Shown: piece after piece, positions 1 through 11,205 of the stretch
How the letters are laid out: every line of letters starts with the position of its first letter
Position numbering within the stretch: the first letter of the stretch is position 1
NCBI GenBank assembly: GCA_029718625.1
Contig: CM056378.1
Location: 65,867,027 to 65,931,026, forward strand
DNA length: 64,000 bases
Direction: 5' to 3'
Source: Synaphobranchus kaupii
Lineage: Eukaryota; Chordata; Actinopteri; Anguilliformes; Synaphobranchidae
Made by a program: the position numbers and the translations under genes
Notes under the pieces: model-generated
Database searches by the model: none
Told to the model about the DNA's origin: nothing
The model's input: the letters and a program-made list of their open reading frames with translations, nothing else

Positions 1-159
1 ATTATAATTTTTTTATCGGCTCGCAACTTTTCCGCACCCCCCTTGCGCTTTTGTTTATCCATTTTGACGCCCTCATCCAACCACAGAGCCATGGAATCTG
101 ACATGAGAAACAGAGAGGACAGAGGGGAAGGGGCCTAGTAAGAGATGTGATTGGTCAGC

Positions 160-335
160 CCAGTGTCAGTATAGAAAACGAACCAATGGGCCGCTGTCCC
201 TGCGTTATGGGCCGGTCGTCGGCCAAAAATGTTTTTTTATTTTTTTTATTAAAAATTATCGGCTCCAAGGTGCGTCGGCCCACCGGGAAAATGCCCGGTA
301 TGCCAGATTACCAGTCCAGCGCTGCTATCGGCCTT
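160..335. mobile_element. possible hAT-like terminal-region fragment
   Basis: A GC-rich stretch containing 'gcccaccgggaaaatgcccg' resembles the subterminal part of fish hAT elements with CCGGG-rich ends. It abuts the broken gag remnant at about 312-335. No terminal inverted repeat pair was found, so the family is a weak guess from composition and phrase similarity. The short ORF across it shows no recognised domain. Confidence 0.25.
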
Positions 336-1078
336 CCGATATCGCCTAAACTTTTGACGGTAAGCTTCTGGTACCAACTCGTACGCCCTCAAGACCGCAG
401 CTTTCAACCACGTCGTAATCGAGACTCTGCTCTATAGACAGCGATGAATAGGCATCCTGGGCCTTACCAACCAGCACGCACTGTAGCAACAGCGGTCAGG
501 CATCCCTGGGCCACTTAAGCGAGATGGCAACCCGTTCAAACATAGAGAAATATTTATCAACATCAGCCTCACGAAAGGGGGGAACCATTTTAGTGTATCT
601 GCTGACATCAAAATCGGGCAATTGCACTCTGGTACTAGCCCGCATAACTTCCACCTCTAACTCCCTTAGGCGCACCTTCGCCTCCAACTCCAACTCCTTC
701 TCTCTCAGGTCTAAATGTCTCATCTCCAGCTCAAACTGCCTAGTCTGAACCGTAGTATCGGGGCTCTGTGTCTTAATGAGGGTTGATTTTCCTGGATCCG
801 CACCCTCAAACAGAATCTGCCTTTCGAGCAACCCCTCTGTTACCTTGGTTTTAATCTGTCGTTTCGTCTCAGAGCGGGGACACATCGATTTTAAAGTATT
901 CCGCTATTAACACAAGGTCAGCATTCCGACAGCTGTCCAGCTGCTCCAGTGTTAGGTCATCAACGAACCGTTCCAAATCGAACTCAACAACATTTAAAGT
1001 TACGCAACAACGCTTAAATGCCGAGTTTAAAAATAAAGAGAATAGCGTTCTACCAATGTTATTAAACCCGCTGCCCAC
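312..1078 (-). pseudogene. Ty3/gypsy (Gmr1-like) gag remnant with SCAN-like domain
   Basis: On the minus strand the reading starts at 1078 with a segment holding 'LEQLDSCRNADLVLIAEYF'. It shifts frame near 870-885 and continues through a charged coiled-coil-like stretch rich in RELELE-type repeats (about 650-760) into 'PPFREADVDKYFSMFERVA'. An in-frame TGA lies near 493-495. The match resumes with 'VLVGKAQDAYSSLS' and, after another shift near 395, 'AVLRAYELVPEAYRQKFR'. This is the order of a SCAN-like retroelement capsid; the SCAN domain of vertebrate zinc-finger proteins is thought to derive from Gmr1-type gypsy gag. The gene is broken by two frameshifts and one stop, and truncated before any zinc knuckle. 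The same family recurs at 61343-62379. Confidence 0.7.
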
Positions 1079-1385
1079 AGCAACGAAAAAACAAAATCAC
1101 TACACTTACTGGCAATTTGCGAGTATGTGGTAAGTGGCAATACAAGCGCAACAAAATGCCAAAGGTAGCGCAACTCAAAGTGACAAAATGACACACAAAG
1201 CTATTACTACAGACGGGACCCAATGTAGTGCTAAGCAACACAGTAACACAGTTACGAACCAAAAAGCTAGTAGTAACCTACTTAGCAACAAAGTAACCGT
1301 GCTACAAATCACAAAGCTGGCGCCACGTAGCCCCCAAGGTAGTGTAGCATCAAAGTCAGAATAAATCTGCACAAATATGTTCACT

Positions 1386-1403
1386 GTCACGGACGAGCCC
1401 CCA
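1386..1403 (-). promoter_or_regulatory. tRNA-Pro type primer-binding site
   Basis: Read on the minus strand, the site begins TGGGGGCTCGTCCG, matching the first 14 positions of the classical proline-tRNA primer-binding site; the last four positions differ. It lies upstream of the gag remnant at 312-1078, as expected for minus-strand priming in an LTR element. I could not delimit an LTR between here and 1516. Confidence 0.6.
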
Positions 1404-1673
1404 AATATAGTATTATGCAATGGGAATATGGTCCCTTGTTGACATAACATTTGGATTAACCTGAAACAGAAACGGGGCGTTTTGAAAACAATATGACGTC
1501 AATGTTATTATAACCAGGGCCCAGTTGTTCAAAAAGTTTAATCTGGATCAGAATGATCCAGATTTGGAAATCTCATGTTTTGCTATCCAGGATCAGATAA
1601 TCCATCTTACTTTTGTGTCGGTTTTTCAAAGCAACATTGGATTGGATCACCTTGATCCAGATACAAACTTTTC

Positions 1674-3061
1674 GGGCCAGTTGTTCAAAAAATTTAATCT
1701 GGATTAAAAGTATCCGGATTTGGAAATCCCATTTTATGCTATCCAGGATCAGGTAATCCGTCTTAGTTTCATGCCGGTTTTTCAAAGCAACATTGGATTG
1801 GATCACCCTGATCCAGATACACAGTTTTCAAGATTACCAAATCCGGATTACTAGTACTCTAAATGGGACAACATATCACAATGTGGACTACCAGCTATGT
1901 AAAGAAGAACAGGTAGAAGAGCCAACATGGTCATTTTAAGTGTTTCTTATTTTGAGACAAAATACAAAAATAACATAAACATCCACTTCCATTTATAATT
2001 TATTTTATGACCCCTGAGCCACAACAAATAAAAAACAAATATTAACAAATACATCGTGGAAATTTTGAAAACGTCTTAAATTTTAACAAAAAGGCTAAAT
2101 GTCCAATAGTTAACAAAATAAAGAATGTTCAGGGTTCTTCTTCATCTGAGGAGGAGAGACCAGCATTTTCAATCCCTGCTTTTAGGAGGCGGATCTGAAG
2201 TTTCGCCTTGGTTTGCAGCAGTTTTGTCAGCTTGATTTGTTCCTTTGCCAGGAGTATCTGTGCTTCTGCTCTTTCAGTTTCTCGTTTAACAAGTGATTCA
2301 TAGGCATCATCATTATTTGGCAAAGGACGCTTCAAGCCTCTTTTCTGAGCTCCTGTGACTGCTGGCTCTACCAGTGAGGATCCAGGATCCCTCTCTGTGA
2401 TAATGTTGATGATGCACCTGAGCCTGATGAAGAACCAGACCAACCTCTGCCGTTCAGTCAGAATGAGGGACTGACTGGACGTGTAGTGAGGGATGCAATT
2501 GTTAGAAATTATTTTTGACAGGTTCATCTCTGATGATTGTTTCTTTGAAATGAATATACAGTGATGATGACAGAAAAATGTAATATATTATTTTTGTTTG
2601 TTATTGGAATCTGTTTGGGGGATCATTTTTATTTTATTTTTACTTTACTATACTGAAAGGCTTAATTGGTATTCTGTCTACTTTATCTACTTTATCACTG
2701 TAACAGTTACACAAGTCAAGTGCAAAATATAAATAAAAGTATATACACTAAATGATACAAATGTTGTATTATTTGACCAATTTTAAAGTTTTACTACATT
2801 TTCTCCCTGAAATCCACCCTGAAATCCTACCCCCTGTTGGGATCAGGATAATCCTGTTTTTTTGGATCAAAGTTATCCAAATCCCACAGGAAAGTTTTGA
2901 ACAACACAAACTGAAGGTTTGATCCAGATTTAAACTAGGATTGGATTACGTGATCTAATCCGATTTCAGAATCCTTCTTTCCCTTTTGAACAACCCATTT
3001 TCAAGATTTGATCCAATCCGATCACCAAAATCCGATCAGATTACCTTTGAACAACTGGCCC
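1674..3061 (-). mobile_element. Harbinger-like element nested in its own family
   Basis: The element starts GGGCCAGTTGTTCAAAA and ends with the inverse, TTTGAACAACTGGCCC. It is flanked by the 3-bp duplication TTC (1671-1673 and 3062-3064). The outer copy reads across the junction as expected: the inner copy shows the same 'cagttttcaagattacc' context uninterrupted near 1824-1840. It carries one ORF (2129-2527, minus strand) and no transposase, so it is non-autonomous or decayed. Confidence 0.8.
2129..2527 (-). CDS. C-terminal part of a Harbinger Myb-like accessory protein (partial)
   Basis: The 132-residue frame ends with an acidic tail (SSSDEEEP) preceded by a heptad-like helical region, 'RAEAQILLAKEQIKLTKLL'. 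This resembles the C-terminal coiled coil of the Myb/SANT-like second protein of PIF/Harbinger elements, which helps bring the transposase to DNA. The DNA-binding domain itself is not visible, and the first ~45 residues look like read-through of non-coding sequence. A decayed paralogue of the helix lies on the plus strand at 4227-4370. Function is inferred from element context. Confidence 0.45.
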   Translation of the reverse strand: MNLSKIISNNCIPHYTSSQSLILTERQRLVWFFIRLRCIINIITERDPGSSLVEPAVTGAQKRGLKRPLPNNDDAYESLVKRETERAEAQILLAKEQIKLTKLLQTKAKLQIRLLKAGIENAGLSSSDEEEP

Positions 3062-3679
3062 TTCAAGATTACCAAATCCGGATTACCAGTGCTCTAAATG
3101 GGACTACATATCACAATGTAGGCTACTAGCTATGTAAAGAACAACAGGTAGAATAGCCAGCGTGGGGTCACTAAGTGTTTTTACTTGAAATAGCACAATA
3201 AAACAATACAAACATCCCCTTCCATTTTCTATTTCTTTTAAACCCCTGATCTGACCCACAACAAATAAATAAAAACAAACAAATATACATTATTCACAAA
3301 TACATTGTGGATATTTTAAACATGTGTTTTAAATCATAAAATGGCTAAATGTCCAATAGTTAACTACTACATGATAGAAATGTTGTATTATTTGACCAAT
3401 TTTAAAGTTTTATTACATTTTGTTCCTGAAATCCACCCTGAATCCACCCTTCTGCTGGGATCAGGATAATCCTGATTTTTTGGATAAAAGGTATCCCAAT
3501 CCTACTAAAAAGTTTTGAACAACACATACTGAAGGTTTGATCCAGATCAAAACCAAGACTGGATTACGTGATCTAATCCAATTTCAGAATCCTTTTTTTC
3601 TTTTGAACAACCCATTTTCAAGATTTGATCCAATCCGATAGCCGAAATCCAATCAGAATACTTCTGAACAACTGGGCCC

Positions 3680-4194
3680 AGAGGATGAGTTTTCTGTTTT
3701 TTGCTCTGTTTTTAACCAATTGCATCATCACATGATGTCATAATTGATAATCATGGGAGGCTATAAGTACGACCATGTTCTGCATGTGAAACAAGCTCTT
3801 GACAAAGGCTGAGGCCGAAACATTGAGCATTTGTGTACTAGCCGGCTCTGTATTGAGAGATAATAAAAATAACATAAGTATTTTTTGGAGTGCATCCATT
3901 CTCTTCTTAATTTGCATAGCCTATAAAAGAAAGCCCTATGGCTTTCTGGGGGTCCTGGCATTTTCGGGGTTCTCCTCCTGCACCTGGCTGCGGTGCTGGG
4001 TGTTCCTGGGTTTTTCTTTGGTTGTTTTGGCTTTGGACATTCACATTTCACTTTTTACGCACACACATCCATACATATTTCTGATAAAAACGCTATATTT
4101 GCACTCCTACAGAATTTTTTTCCCCTTTGTTTAATGAATTATTTAATTGTTTAAACTATACCTTGTTGTTGTCTCCCTTTTGATGCGACTATAC
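3680..4194. other. unassigned stretch between two Harbinger-like elements
   Basis: No gene or element could be delimited. A phrase near 3797-3825 ('gacaaaggctgaggccgaaa') resembles the 3' tail of dispersed repeats common in fish genomes, but no start, tail or duplication can be defined. The ORFs of 96 and 111 residues here overlap on opposite strands and have no recognisable domain. Confidence 0.3.
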
Positions 4195-4226
4195 CGACAA
4201 TCATCTGTGATCAACCTTCAAAAGAG

Positions 4227-4370
4227 ATGCAGATCCCTCTGGCAAAAGAACAAATAGAGCTGACCCTGCTTCAGCAAACTGAAACCACACTTTGGATTCA
4301 GCTCCTCAAAGCAGACCTTGAGCATGCTGCTGCTCTGCAGCTGCCTTTTAATGAAGAGGATCCATTAACT
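4227..4370 (+). pseudogene. decayed Harbinger accessory-protein helix
   Basis: Residues 'LAKEQIELTLLQQTETTLWI' followed by 'QLLKADLEHA' and an acidic 'NEEDP' align with the helix and acidic tail of the minus-strand ORF at 2129-2527. The sequence upstream (4195-4226) also matches the other copy but has lost the N-terminal coding part, so this is a fragment. Confidence 0.5.
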
Positions 4371-4596
4371 TTTTGTTCTTGTTGTTACCCTATTAGATTA
4401 ATTATTCATCATTCAATTCCATTATGATTTTAAGCAAGTGTTATGTACTTGGAAAATATAATTCATCATTATATCCTTAATAAATAGCTCTAAATGGCTA
4501 TACTGTCTGTCTTCCTTATGTTGTTCTTCATATCCAATGAATAGGTGGGGATAGGTAGGATTAAAGCACTGATATTCCTGATCTGGTAATCTTCAA

Positions 4597-6512
4597 GGGC
4601 CCTATCTTACACCCGGCGCAAAGCGGCGCTAACCCAAACGCAAGTGTCTTTGCTATCTTACACCCGGCGGTAGGTTCATAATAACGCCTAACGCTCACGC
4701 CGTTTAACTAGCATGTACTCTTGCGCCGTTTTGGCGTGTTGGTCTTAAGATGAGGAGTGACCAGGATTTTTTTTGACGTATTGCTATCTTGAGCCAGCAG
4801 AAAGTGCTTGCGCTAGAACCACCACTAACCTGGTCTAAAGTCATGTCGCACATGTTATTTTAACGGCGCATATAAGTGCGTCTACAAAGGCGTGTGCACA
4901 ATTCGCGTACCCTCCTGTCTGTTACACACAGGGGCGCGCACAAGCATGATTAAAATATCAAGATTACAATGTGAAATAGTATTATTGTGTAGCCTATATA
5001 AAAAAATACATAATAATAAAAGGGTCCATAGCCTACCTTTCCCTCAGCGAAGGGGAATGCCATGCACATTAAATTGCTTTCAGCCCACTCCATCAACATC
5101 CAGGCGATGTGCGATGGTACGGGACAATGGCTATCCATTAAAAAGCAGCTGATAACACCTATATCAAGGCTAATGCGCGAATTGTCATTTACACCTAATG
5201 CGTGAATTGTCATTCAATGGAAAACTCGCGCACGGCAATAGACGGACATTTAAGTTCTGAAAATGCGCTTCAGATGTCAATACAGCTCTGTTTATCTATG
5301 AATACAGCCTGTAAGTAAATAGAATGGTTTGCGACTGAAAAAAGTTCAAAACCTTGTCCAGTGAATATTGCATTTATTGTTTTTCAAATAGCCTAGGCTA
5401 CAGCGGATTCGCTGTGCATAAGTTGTTTTTCGATAGCCTATGGTTAAAAAACAGAGATGTCACCATGTTAGCTAAATTGTAACCTTAGCTATCCTTCGTC
5501 CTTCATATTTTTTAAATTACAGTGACCAGGTTTCCATACTCTCACCGTTTAAAACCCAGCTGATTTCACCCGTTATTCCATAACTGAACAAAACGATTTT
5601 AAAGAGAACTAAGCGTCTAATTAGAAACTAATACAAATTTGGAGCACGTTACACAATTAATTCACAATGAATTTTAATGCCATTATCTGCACGTGCGCTG
5701 CATGTTCTCTGTTTCCCCTGCTTTAAGTCGCACGTTTCACGGTCTTCCTGGGAAAGTGGATTGTTTTAAAGGATTACGCTACGAGTAAAACAGGTTGGTC
5801 ACATTTCCATAAACAGGACATTATTAAACAAGGGGAAATATGCGTGAACATATGGGTTGACAGCTTTATTGTAGGCTATTTAGTGTCATCATTAAGGCAA
5901 AATAACGGTATGTATGTTATTAATCAATATTAGCCTACTATGCAGGTAGCCTAATGAACTTTGGATGAAGCTTGAACTTCGAGAACTCCATGAGAACAGC
6001 CTCTTGGAATTGATGTTTGACACTTTCATTGCATAATCAAACGAAATTCAATGAACAAGCAGGCTAATTTGGCGTTTTCTAAGGTGAGACTGAAGCCATT
6101 GATAGCTTATTCTCAGCTGTTGCAGGCCCTTTTAACAAAATTTAACCGCATATATTTTGTAAAATAACAGCCCTGTCGGGAATTACCAGGAACTCATAGG
6201 CTAATGGTTAGTCCGAATAATATTGATCATACTCCATTTAGCCTATTCCTTGATCACACTAAACACGCACGAGCATGTCTGTTTCGCCATCAAGCAATCC
6301 GCCAAGGTGGAAAAGCAGGCTTTTAAAGGGAATGGGATATGACATTTTGATTGGTTTATTGCATGTGACGCCCAAGACACACCTATAATTAATGAAGCGA
6401 CTAGGTTCAGCCCAGTTGCACCTTGCGCCGTGCTTAGCGCCAAAAAAACACGCCGGTAAAATAGCAAAAGTGGACTTGGACACGCCCAAAATGGACTTTA
6501 CGCCATGCGCTT
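4597..6512 (+). mobile_element. GGGCCCTATC DNA transposon, copy 1 (right end lost)
   Basis: The left end GGGCCCTATCTTACACCC leads into a 'ggcgcaaagcggcgc' block. The body matches the second copy at 12690-14620 along most of its length, for example 'aacctggtctaaagtcatgt' near 4828 and 12759. Copy 2 ends GATAGAGCCC, the inverse of this left end, but here the last ~30 bp including the right terminal repeat are missing and the Harbinger-like host resumes at 6513. No transposase is visible. Terminal similarity to GGGCTCTATTTT Harbinger elements in this window suggests the same superfamily. Confidence 0.65.
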
Positions 6513-6836
6513 AGAATCTGGATCAGGGTGATCCGATACTGAATTGCTTTGAAATACTGGGACAAAATTTGGTTGAGTTGTCTGATCCTGGATCACAAAA
6601 TATGGGATTTTTAAATCTGATCCGATCAGATAGGGATTGAAAGTTTTGAACTACTGAGCCCAAGTGCTTGTCGGAACCTCCTATTTCCCAGTTACCAAAT
6701 CATACTTATGAGGTCAATGCATTCATGTGCTTCAAGTTGGAATTACCAGCAAACATGGAGGTCTAGAAAGTAAATGTCTCTTTTGCTACTAGACGAATAA
6801 AAAAAACACAAACACACAAAAAGTGTGTGATATATA

Positions 6837-8450
6837 CAGTTGAAGTCGAAAGTGTACATACAGCTTAGCCAAATCCAGTTAAACTCAGTTTTTCACAATT
6901 CCTGACATTTAATACTAATAAACATTCCCCGTCTTAGGTCAGTCATAAGTTTATTTTCAGAATGTGAAATGTCAGAATAATAGTAGAGAGAATGATTTAT
7001 TTCAACTTTTATTTCTTTCATCACATTCCCAGTGGGTCAGAAGTTTACATACACTCTGTTAGTATTTGGTAGCATTGCCTTTAAATTGTTTAACTTGGGT
7101 CAAACGTTTCGCGTAGCCTTCCATAAGCTTCTCACAATAAGTTGCTGGAATTTTAGCCCATTCCTCCTGACAGAACTGGTGTAACTGAGTCAGGTTTGTA
7201 GGCCTCCTTGCTCGCACACACTTTTTCAGTTCTGCCCACAAATGTTTGATTGGATTGAGGTCAGGACTTTGAAGGCCACTCCAATACCTTGACTTTGTTG
7301 TCCTAAAGCCATTTTGTCACAACTTTGGAAGTATGCTTTGGGTCATTGTCCATTTGGAAGAGCCATTTGTGACCAAGCTTTAACTTCCTGGCTGATGTCT
7401 TGAGATGTTGCTTCAATATATCCACATAATTTTCCTATTTTATGAAGTGCACAGTCCCTCCTGCAGCAAAGCACCCCCACAACATGATGCTACCACCACC
7501 GTGCTTCACGGTTGGGATGGTGTTCTTCGGCTTGCAAGCCTCACCCTTTTTCCTGCAAACATAACGATGGTCATTATGGCCAAACAGTTAAATTTTTGTT
7601 TCATCAGACCAGAGGACATTTCTCCAAAAAGTAAGATCTTTGTCCCCATGTGCAGTTGCAAACTGTAGTCTGGCTTTTTTATGCCGGTTTTGGAGTAGTG
7701 GCTTCTTCCTTGCTGAGCAGCCTTTCAGGTTATGTCGATATAGGACTCGTTTTACTGTGGATATAGGTACTTTTGTACCTGTTCCCTCCAGCATCTTCAC
7801 AAGATCCTTTGCTGTTGTTCTGGGATTGATTTGCACTTTTCGCACCAAAGCATGTTCATCTCTAGGAGACAGAATGCGTCTCCTTCCTGAGCGGTATGAT
7901 GACTGCATGGTCCCATGGTGTTTATACTTGCGTACTATTGTTTGTACAGACGAACGTGGTACCTTCAGGCCTTTGGAAATTGCTCCCAAGGATGAACCAG
8001 ACTTGTGGAAGTCCACAATCTTCTTTCTGAGGTCTTGGCTGATTTCTTTTGATTTTCCCATGATGTCAAGCAAAGAGGTACTGAGTTTGAAGGTAGGCCT
8101 TAAAATACATCCACAGGTGCACCTCCAATTGACTCAAATAATGTCAATTAGCCTATCAGAAGTTTCTAAAGCCATGACATCATTTTCTGGAATTTTCCAA
8201 GCTGTTTAAAGGCACAGTCACCTTAGTGTATGTAAACTTCTGACCCACTGGAATTGTGATATAGTGAATTGAAAGTGCAATAATCTGACTGTAAACAATT
8301 GTTGGAAAGATTACTTGTTTCATGCACAAAGTAGATGTCCTAAATGATTGCCAAAACCATAGTTTGCTAACATGAAATCTGTGAAGTGGTTAAAAATGAG
8401 TTTTAATGACTTCAACCTTCAAAGTGTATGTAAACGTCCGATTTCAACTG
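6837..8450 (-). mobile_element. Sleeping-Beauty-like Tc1 transposon, inactive
   Basis: The left terminus CAGTTGAAGTCGAAAGTGTA and the right terminus (inverse of CAGTTGAAATCGGACGTTTA) match the salmonid Tc1 group to which Sleeping Beauty belongs. The length, 1614 bp, is about that of this group. A TA precedes the left end (6835-6836); the right duplicate has mutated to CA. Subterminal direct-repeat copies of 'agtttacatacac' and 'gtatgtaaacttctgac' near 7042 and 8230 fit the IR/DR arrangement. The transposase is on the minus strand and broken. Confidence 0.93.
7059..8061 (-). pseudogene. Sleeping-Beauty-type Tc1 transposase, broken
   Basis: The minus-strand frame from 8061 begins [20 protein letters not shown] and runs through the paired-like helix-turn-helix regions and GRRR AT-hook-like motif to the first catalytic aspartate (LWSDETKI, end 7588). 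The match continues to GSIMLWGCF-like sequence, then a deletion/shift near 7450. 'FQMDNDPKHTSKVV' keeps the second aspartate, followed by a stop at WL* and a one-base deletion before 'PDLNPIKHLWAEL'. The third catalytic residue, normally Glu in NPIEHLW/NPIENLW, is Lys here. The C-terminus (FKGNATKY) is intact. Both the breaks and the E-to-K change rule out activity. Confidence 0.93.
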
Positions 8451-8452
8451 CA

Positions 8453-9606
8453 TATAAAACAACAACAACCAAGGACTGCTTCTCAAAGCGCCATGCCATA
8501 GCCTACACAGCACATTGATAAATCACCTAAGACTGCTAACGTCACCGTGCCACAAGAGTGTGCGACAACACCACAACAACTAACACAGAGCTCACACATC
8601 AACACAAAGCGGACACATCTCAACAATCTATTTACCATATAGCCAGTTAGCTATGCTAGATAGAAATAGAATGTTGTCAATAATAGGTTATATGGGACCC
8701 CGATTATTTTCTACTAAACCAGCTAATTAATAATAGGCAAGTTGTCCAGCTTTTCAACAGAAATAATGTTACACATGCAGATAACAGCATCACAGGCAGC
8801 GTAACGTCAGCTTACTTTGATTCAGTAGAGCTGCCATTGCCTTGATGTTGAACTGAATCTCCTAAGCAGCCTCTCCTTCCATTCATCGCAAAATTTCCAT
8901 GTAAGGTCCTTCTCGAATGCCAGCTGAATCAGTTGGGCTTTCCGTGTATGCAACATACTTCTTCTGTGTTGGCTGAATATTTGGTCAGTGAATACATTGG
9001 TCAGTGTTGAGAATGAGTTCTTGCACATTGCCGTAGATGCTCCGAATGTATTACTAGCTAGTAGCTAGCTAAAATTTGGCGCAAACATTAAAGATGAGCT
9101 ATTTTTTGAACCTATCCGTGGTCCGTAGATAGCGTGCTACCCTACATAGCATTAATGCGAGTTTAGAACTAGCTAATAATGTTTATTTACAGGCCAATTG
9201 AACAACTACATTGAAAATTATCAAACCACTTGTAGATTGCTGGCTACAGAGCGTATAATCGACACGGTTCAGGTGCTAGTAGCTAGCGAGACGAGTCAAG
9301 CAACGGACCCGGAAGTGGGAAAAATGATAAGCTGAGAATAATTGTATGCTACGGTTAGTCAGCGTGCCCGGCGGGCAATATTCAAATAGAGTCAAGACTC
9401 AAATGTCATTGGATATTAAGAGTCCTTCTCAAAGCTAGGCTACAAGATGTTCACACACCCACACACACATTTATTTACCATTTCACACAAAACAAAAACA
9501 AAACAAATATATTTTTTTAAATACTATGTAGATTGTACACCTATGCACCCCCATAGCTCCGAGCCTGTTTCAGGAGAGTAGGGGCTACTATAGATGTTGA
9601 ATGAGC
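8453..9606. other. no recognised element
   Basis: No domain-bearing ORF or paired terminal repeats were seen. A 68-residue minus-strand ORF (8822-9028) has no recognisable similarity. The stretch contains several 'agctagctag' AT-rich runs typical of fish intergenic DNA. Confidence 0.4.
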
Positions 9607-9637
9607 AGGTGTCCATATACTTTTGGCCATGTAGTGT
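9607..9637 (-). mobile_element. solo terminal repeat of a Tc1-like element
   Basis: The sequence 'ggtgtccatatacttttggc' followed by 'catgtagtg' and TA is the inner-to-outer reading of the CACTATATGGCCAAAAGTA-type terminal repeat of a widespread fish Tc1 family. No opposite end or transposase is nearby, so this is a terminal fragment. Confidence 0.55.
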
Positions 9638-9999
9638 ATATTTTGCTAGATGTGTATGCTGTCTATTTATATACTATAGCAATCTGCTGTGCTGCACAGC
9701 CTGGCTGCAGTGACAGACCTAATGACAAAGAATATAGTCTCTTATGGCTGAACGGTAGTATAAGTCATATCATGTATTGTAGCATTAGTATTGATACATA
9801 GCTTAGCCATGCATTAGCCTGTGTTGAGCACACCAGCATCAATTGGCCAAAAAATAACCTATGACATTGTTGCTGGTTATCAACGGTCATGTAGTGTCAC
9901 TGATTGGCATAGATTTGTATGGTGTTTATAAGACTAAAGTAATAACTTAATCTGTGCCTAGGGTGAATTTTATTTCCAGTAGCCATGTAAGATATAGCA

Positions 10000-10022
10000 T
10001 TTTTTTTTTTTTTTTTTTTTTT
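10000..10022 (+). repeat. poly-T tract
   Basis: A run of 23 thymines. It could be the tail of a minus-strand retrocopy, but nothing on its 3' side is recognisable as one. Confidence 0.8.
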
Positions 10023-10525
10023 GGAAAGGCCTACAATTTTTTAAAATTTGGAACAAAGTACATTATGTTGCTTATTTTACTAATTTATTATTTTTCATTC
10101 TTGTATTTCTACTGAATAATTAGGGGTAAGATGCTACCCTAAGGACACAATAAGATGCTTCATATGGACAAACAAACCATCGTATTCATTTTCTGATAGG
10201 GTTGGATAGTTTTTTTGATAGGTTTTTGGACCCTTGTATATCTCAACCCACAATTGTTTTGAAAAAGATGGAAATTCCCACATGTACTGAATGCAAACTT
10301 GTTTTCTGTGATTCAGAACACTATGTTTTGGAAGAAACTGATTATCTCCTGATTTACTGTAATGCACATTTTATCCACTTTGGATTAGAACACCTTGTAT
10401 TCTGAAGTTCAGTTCAGATGGGTTTAAAACAGGAAACTGTTGGAATGTTTCTGACTAAAAACTACAGTCAACATAAAAATGACAGTTAACTAATGACATT
10501 CGTTAGTTAAATTAACTTTGTTTTG

Positions 10526-10660
10526 TTGTGGATGGTTTAGCTAAACATACAGCATGCATGCACGCACAATCGTGCATGTATGCACACATACTCACACACA
10601 CATACACGCATACACACACACACATACAAACATACACACACATACGCATGCACACAGAGC
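10526..10660 (+). repeat. CA-rich repeat block, copy 1
   Basis: The block starts 'ggatggtttagctaaacata', passes through 'gcatgcatgcacgcacaat' and a (CA)n-rich tract, and ends near 'catacgcatgcacacagagc'. The same order occurs at 24545-24655 next to the end of the 42-bp minisatellite, so the two blocks are duplicates rather than independent microsatellites. Confidence 0.75.
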
Positions 10661-10999
10661 ATGGGTCAAATCTCACAAGCATACTAGCTAGTCTAAAAAT
10701 GTATGAATATTAAAATATTGGGGTGGCATGGCTCCCTGCACTTAACTGTGGTCTCAAGATTTGACCCGGTGAATTTTGGGTACCACAACAGCCAATAAGC
10801 AGAGGATCTATAACACGGCTGTTCATTCTCAATAAAATATTCTAATTTGTCGCATCGGACGGAAAACGTTTTGATCTAAACTTAAGGTATCCTTAGAGTT
10901 CTCTTTCTCACTGATGAGATTATTTGAGAAGTTTTCACATATTTTGCACCTGATCTGCTGAACTTGTCGAAATATGGGCAAATGTGTTTTGTCTTGTAG

Positions 11000-11063
11000 G
11001 AGGAGAAAGCTGAGGATCTGAAGACTGATGACCCTGCAGATGAGAGCAGACAGAACAGGACAG
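11000..11063 (+). other. exon-like block with splice-site borders (speculative)
   Basis: A 64-bp segment is bordered by 'gtcttgtag' upstream and 'gtatga' downstream, the sequences expected at an acceptor and a donor. In one frame it reads EEKAEDLKTDDPADESRQNR, open and acidic. No neighbouring exon was found on either side, and the polypyrimidine tract is weak. It may be an exon fragment of a multicopy gene captured in repeat DNA, or chance. Confidence 0.25.
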
Positions 11064-11135
11064 GTATGAAGCTGCTCTGCTGATATGTTACCTGTCGCTG
11101 GTGCTCACCTGTGCACATCACCAGTGACTTACCCC

Positions 11136-11205
11136 TGTGGTTGATTTACACGTTGAGTCCGTTATGTGACTTAATTGTGTGGTTTATTTGCACATTGAAG
11201 GCCAG
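11136..11205 (-). repeat. isolated units of the 42-bp minisatellite
   Basis: About one and a half units of the minisatellite ('ttgatttacacgttgagtcc', 'gttatgtgacttaattgtgt') lie in reverse orientation relative to the array at 16407. A further single reverse unit lies at 12521-12562 ('gagtccgttatatgacttaa'). Confidence 0.7.

Larger units (their letters stand above)
1517..3679 (-). mobile_element. Harbinger-like element, outer copy (GGGCCCAGTTGTTC ends)
   Basis: The left end GGGCCCAGTTGTTCAAAA is repeated in inverted orientation at the right end (GAACAACTGGGCCC, ending 3679). The first 157 bp is followed abruptly by a second, complete copy of the same family (1674-3061), after which the outer copy resumes at 3062. 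The ends are rich in 'gatccagat'/'atctggatc' repeats that themselves form inverted pairs. No clear 3-bp target duplication is visible around the outer copy, which fits an older insertion. Assignment to PIF/Harbinger rests on the inner copy's 3-bp duplication and its Myb-accessory-like ORF, so it is inferred. Confidence 0.7.
4195..6661 (+). mobile_element. third Harbinger-like copy, inverted and interrupted
   Basis: The right end (about 6513-6661) is the reverse complement of the 1517-1673 end segment, including 'atctggatcagggtgatcc' and a decayed terminal repeat 'gaactactgagccc'. The left part (4195-4596) retains the decayed Myb-accessory helix. The copy is therefore inverted relative to 1517-3679. 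It is split by the GGGCCCTATC element at 4597-6512, and its left terminal repeat is not recognisable. Confidence 0.55.

Noticed and set aside
1440..1516. Short LTR between the first primer-binding site and the Harbinger-like element
   Set aside because: No TG...CA borders with matching flanks could be set, and the stretch is too short for a normal LTR.
3761..4134. Overlapping opposite-strand ORFs of about 100 residues
   Set aside because: No domain; the region looks like dispersed repeat tail and A/T-rich flank.
7640..8209. 189-residue plus-strand ORF
   Set aside because: Antisense to the Sleeping-Beauty-like transposase.
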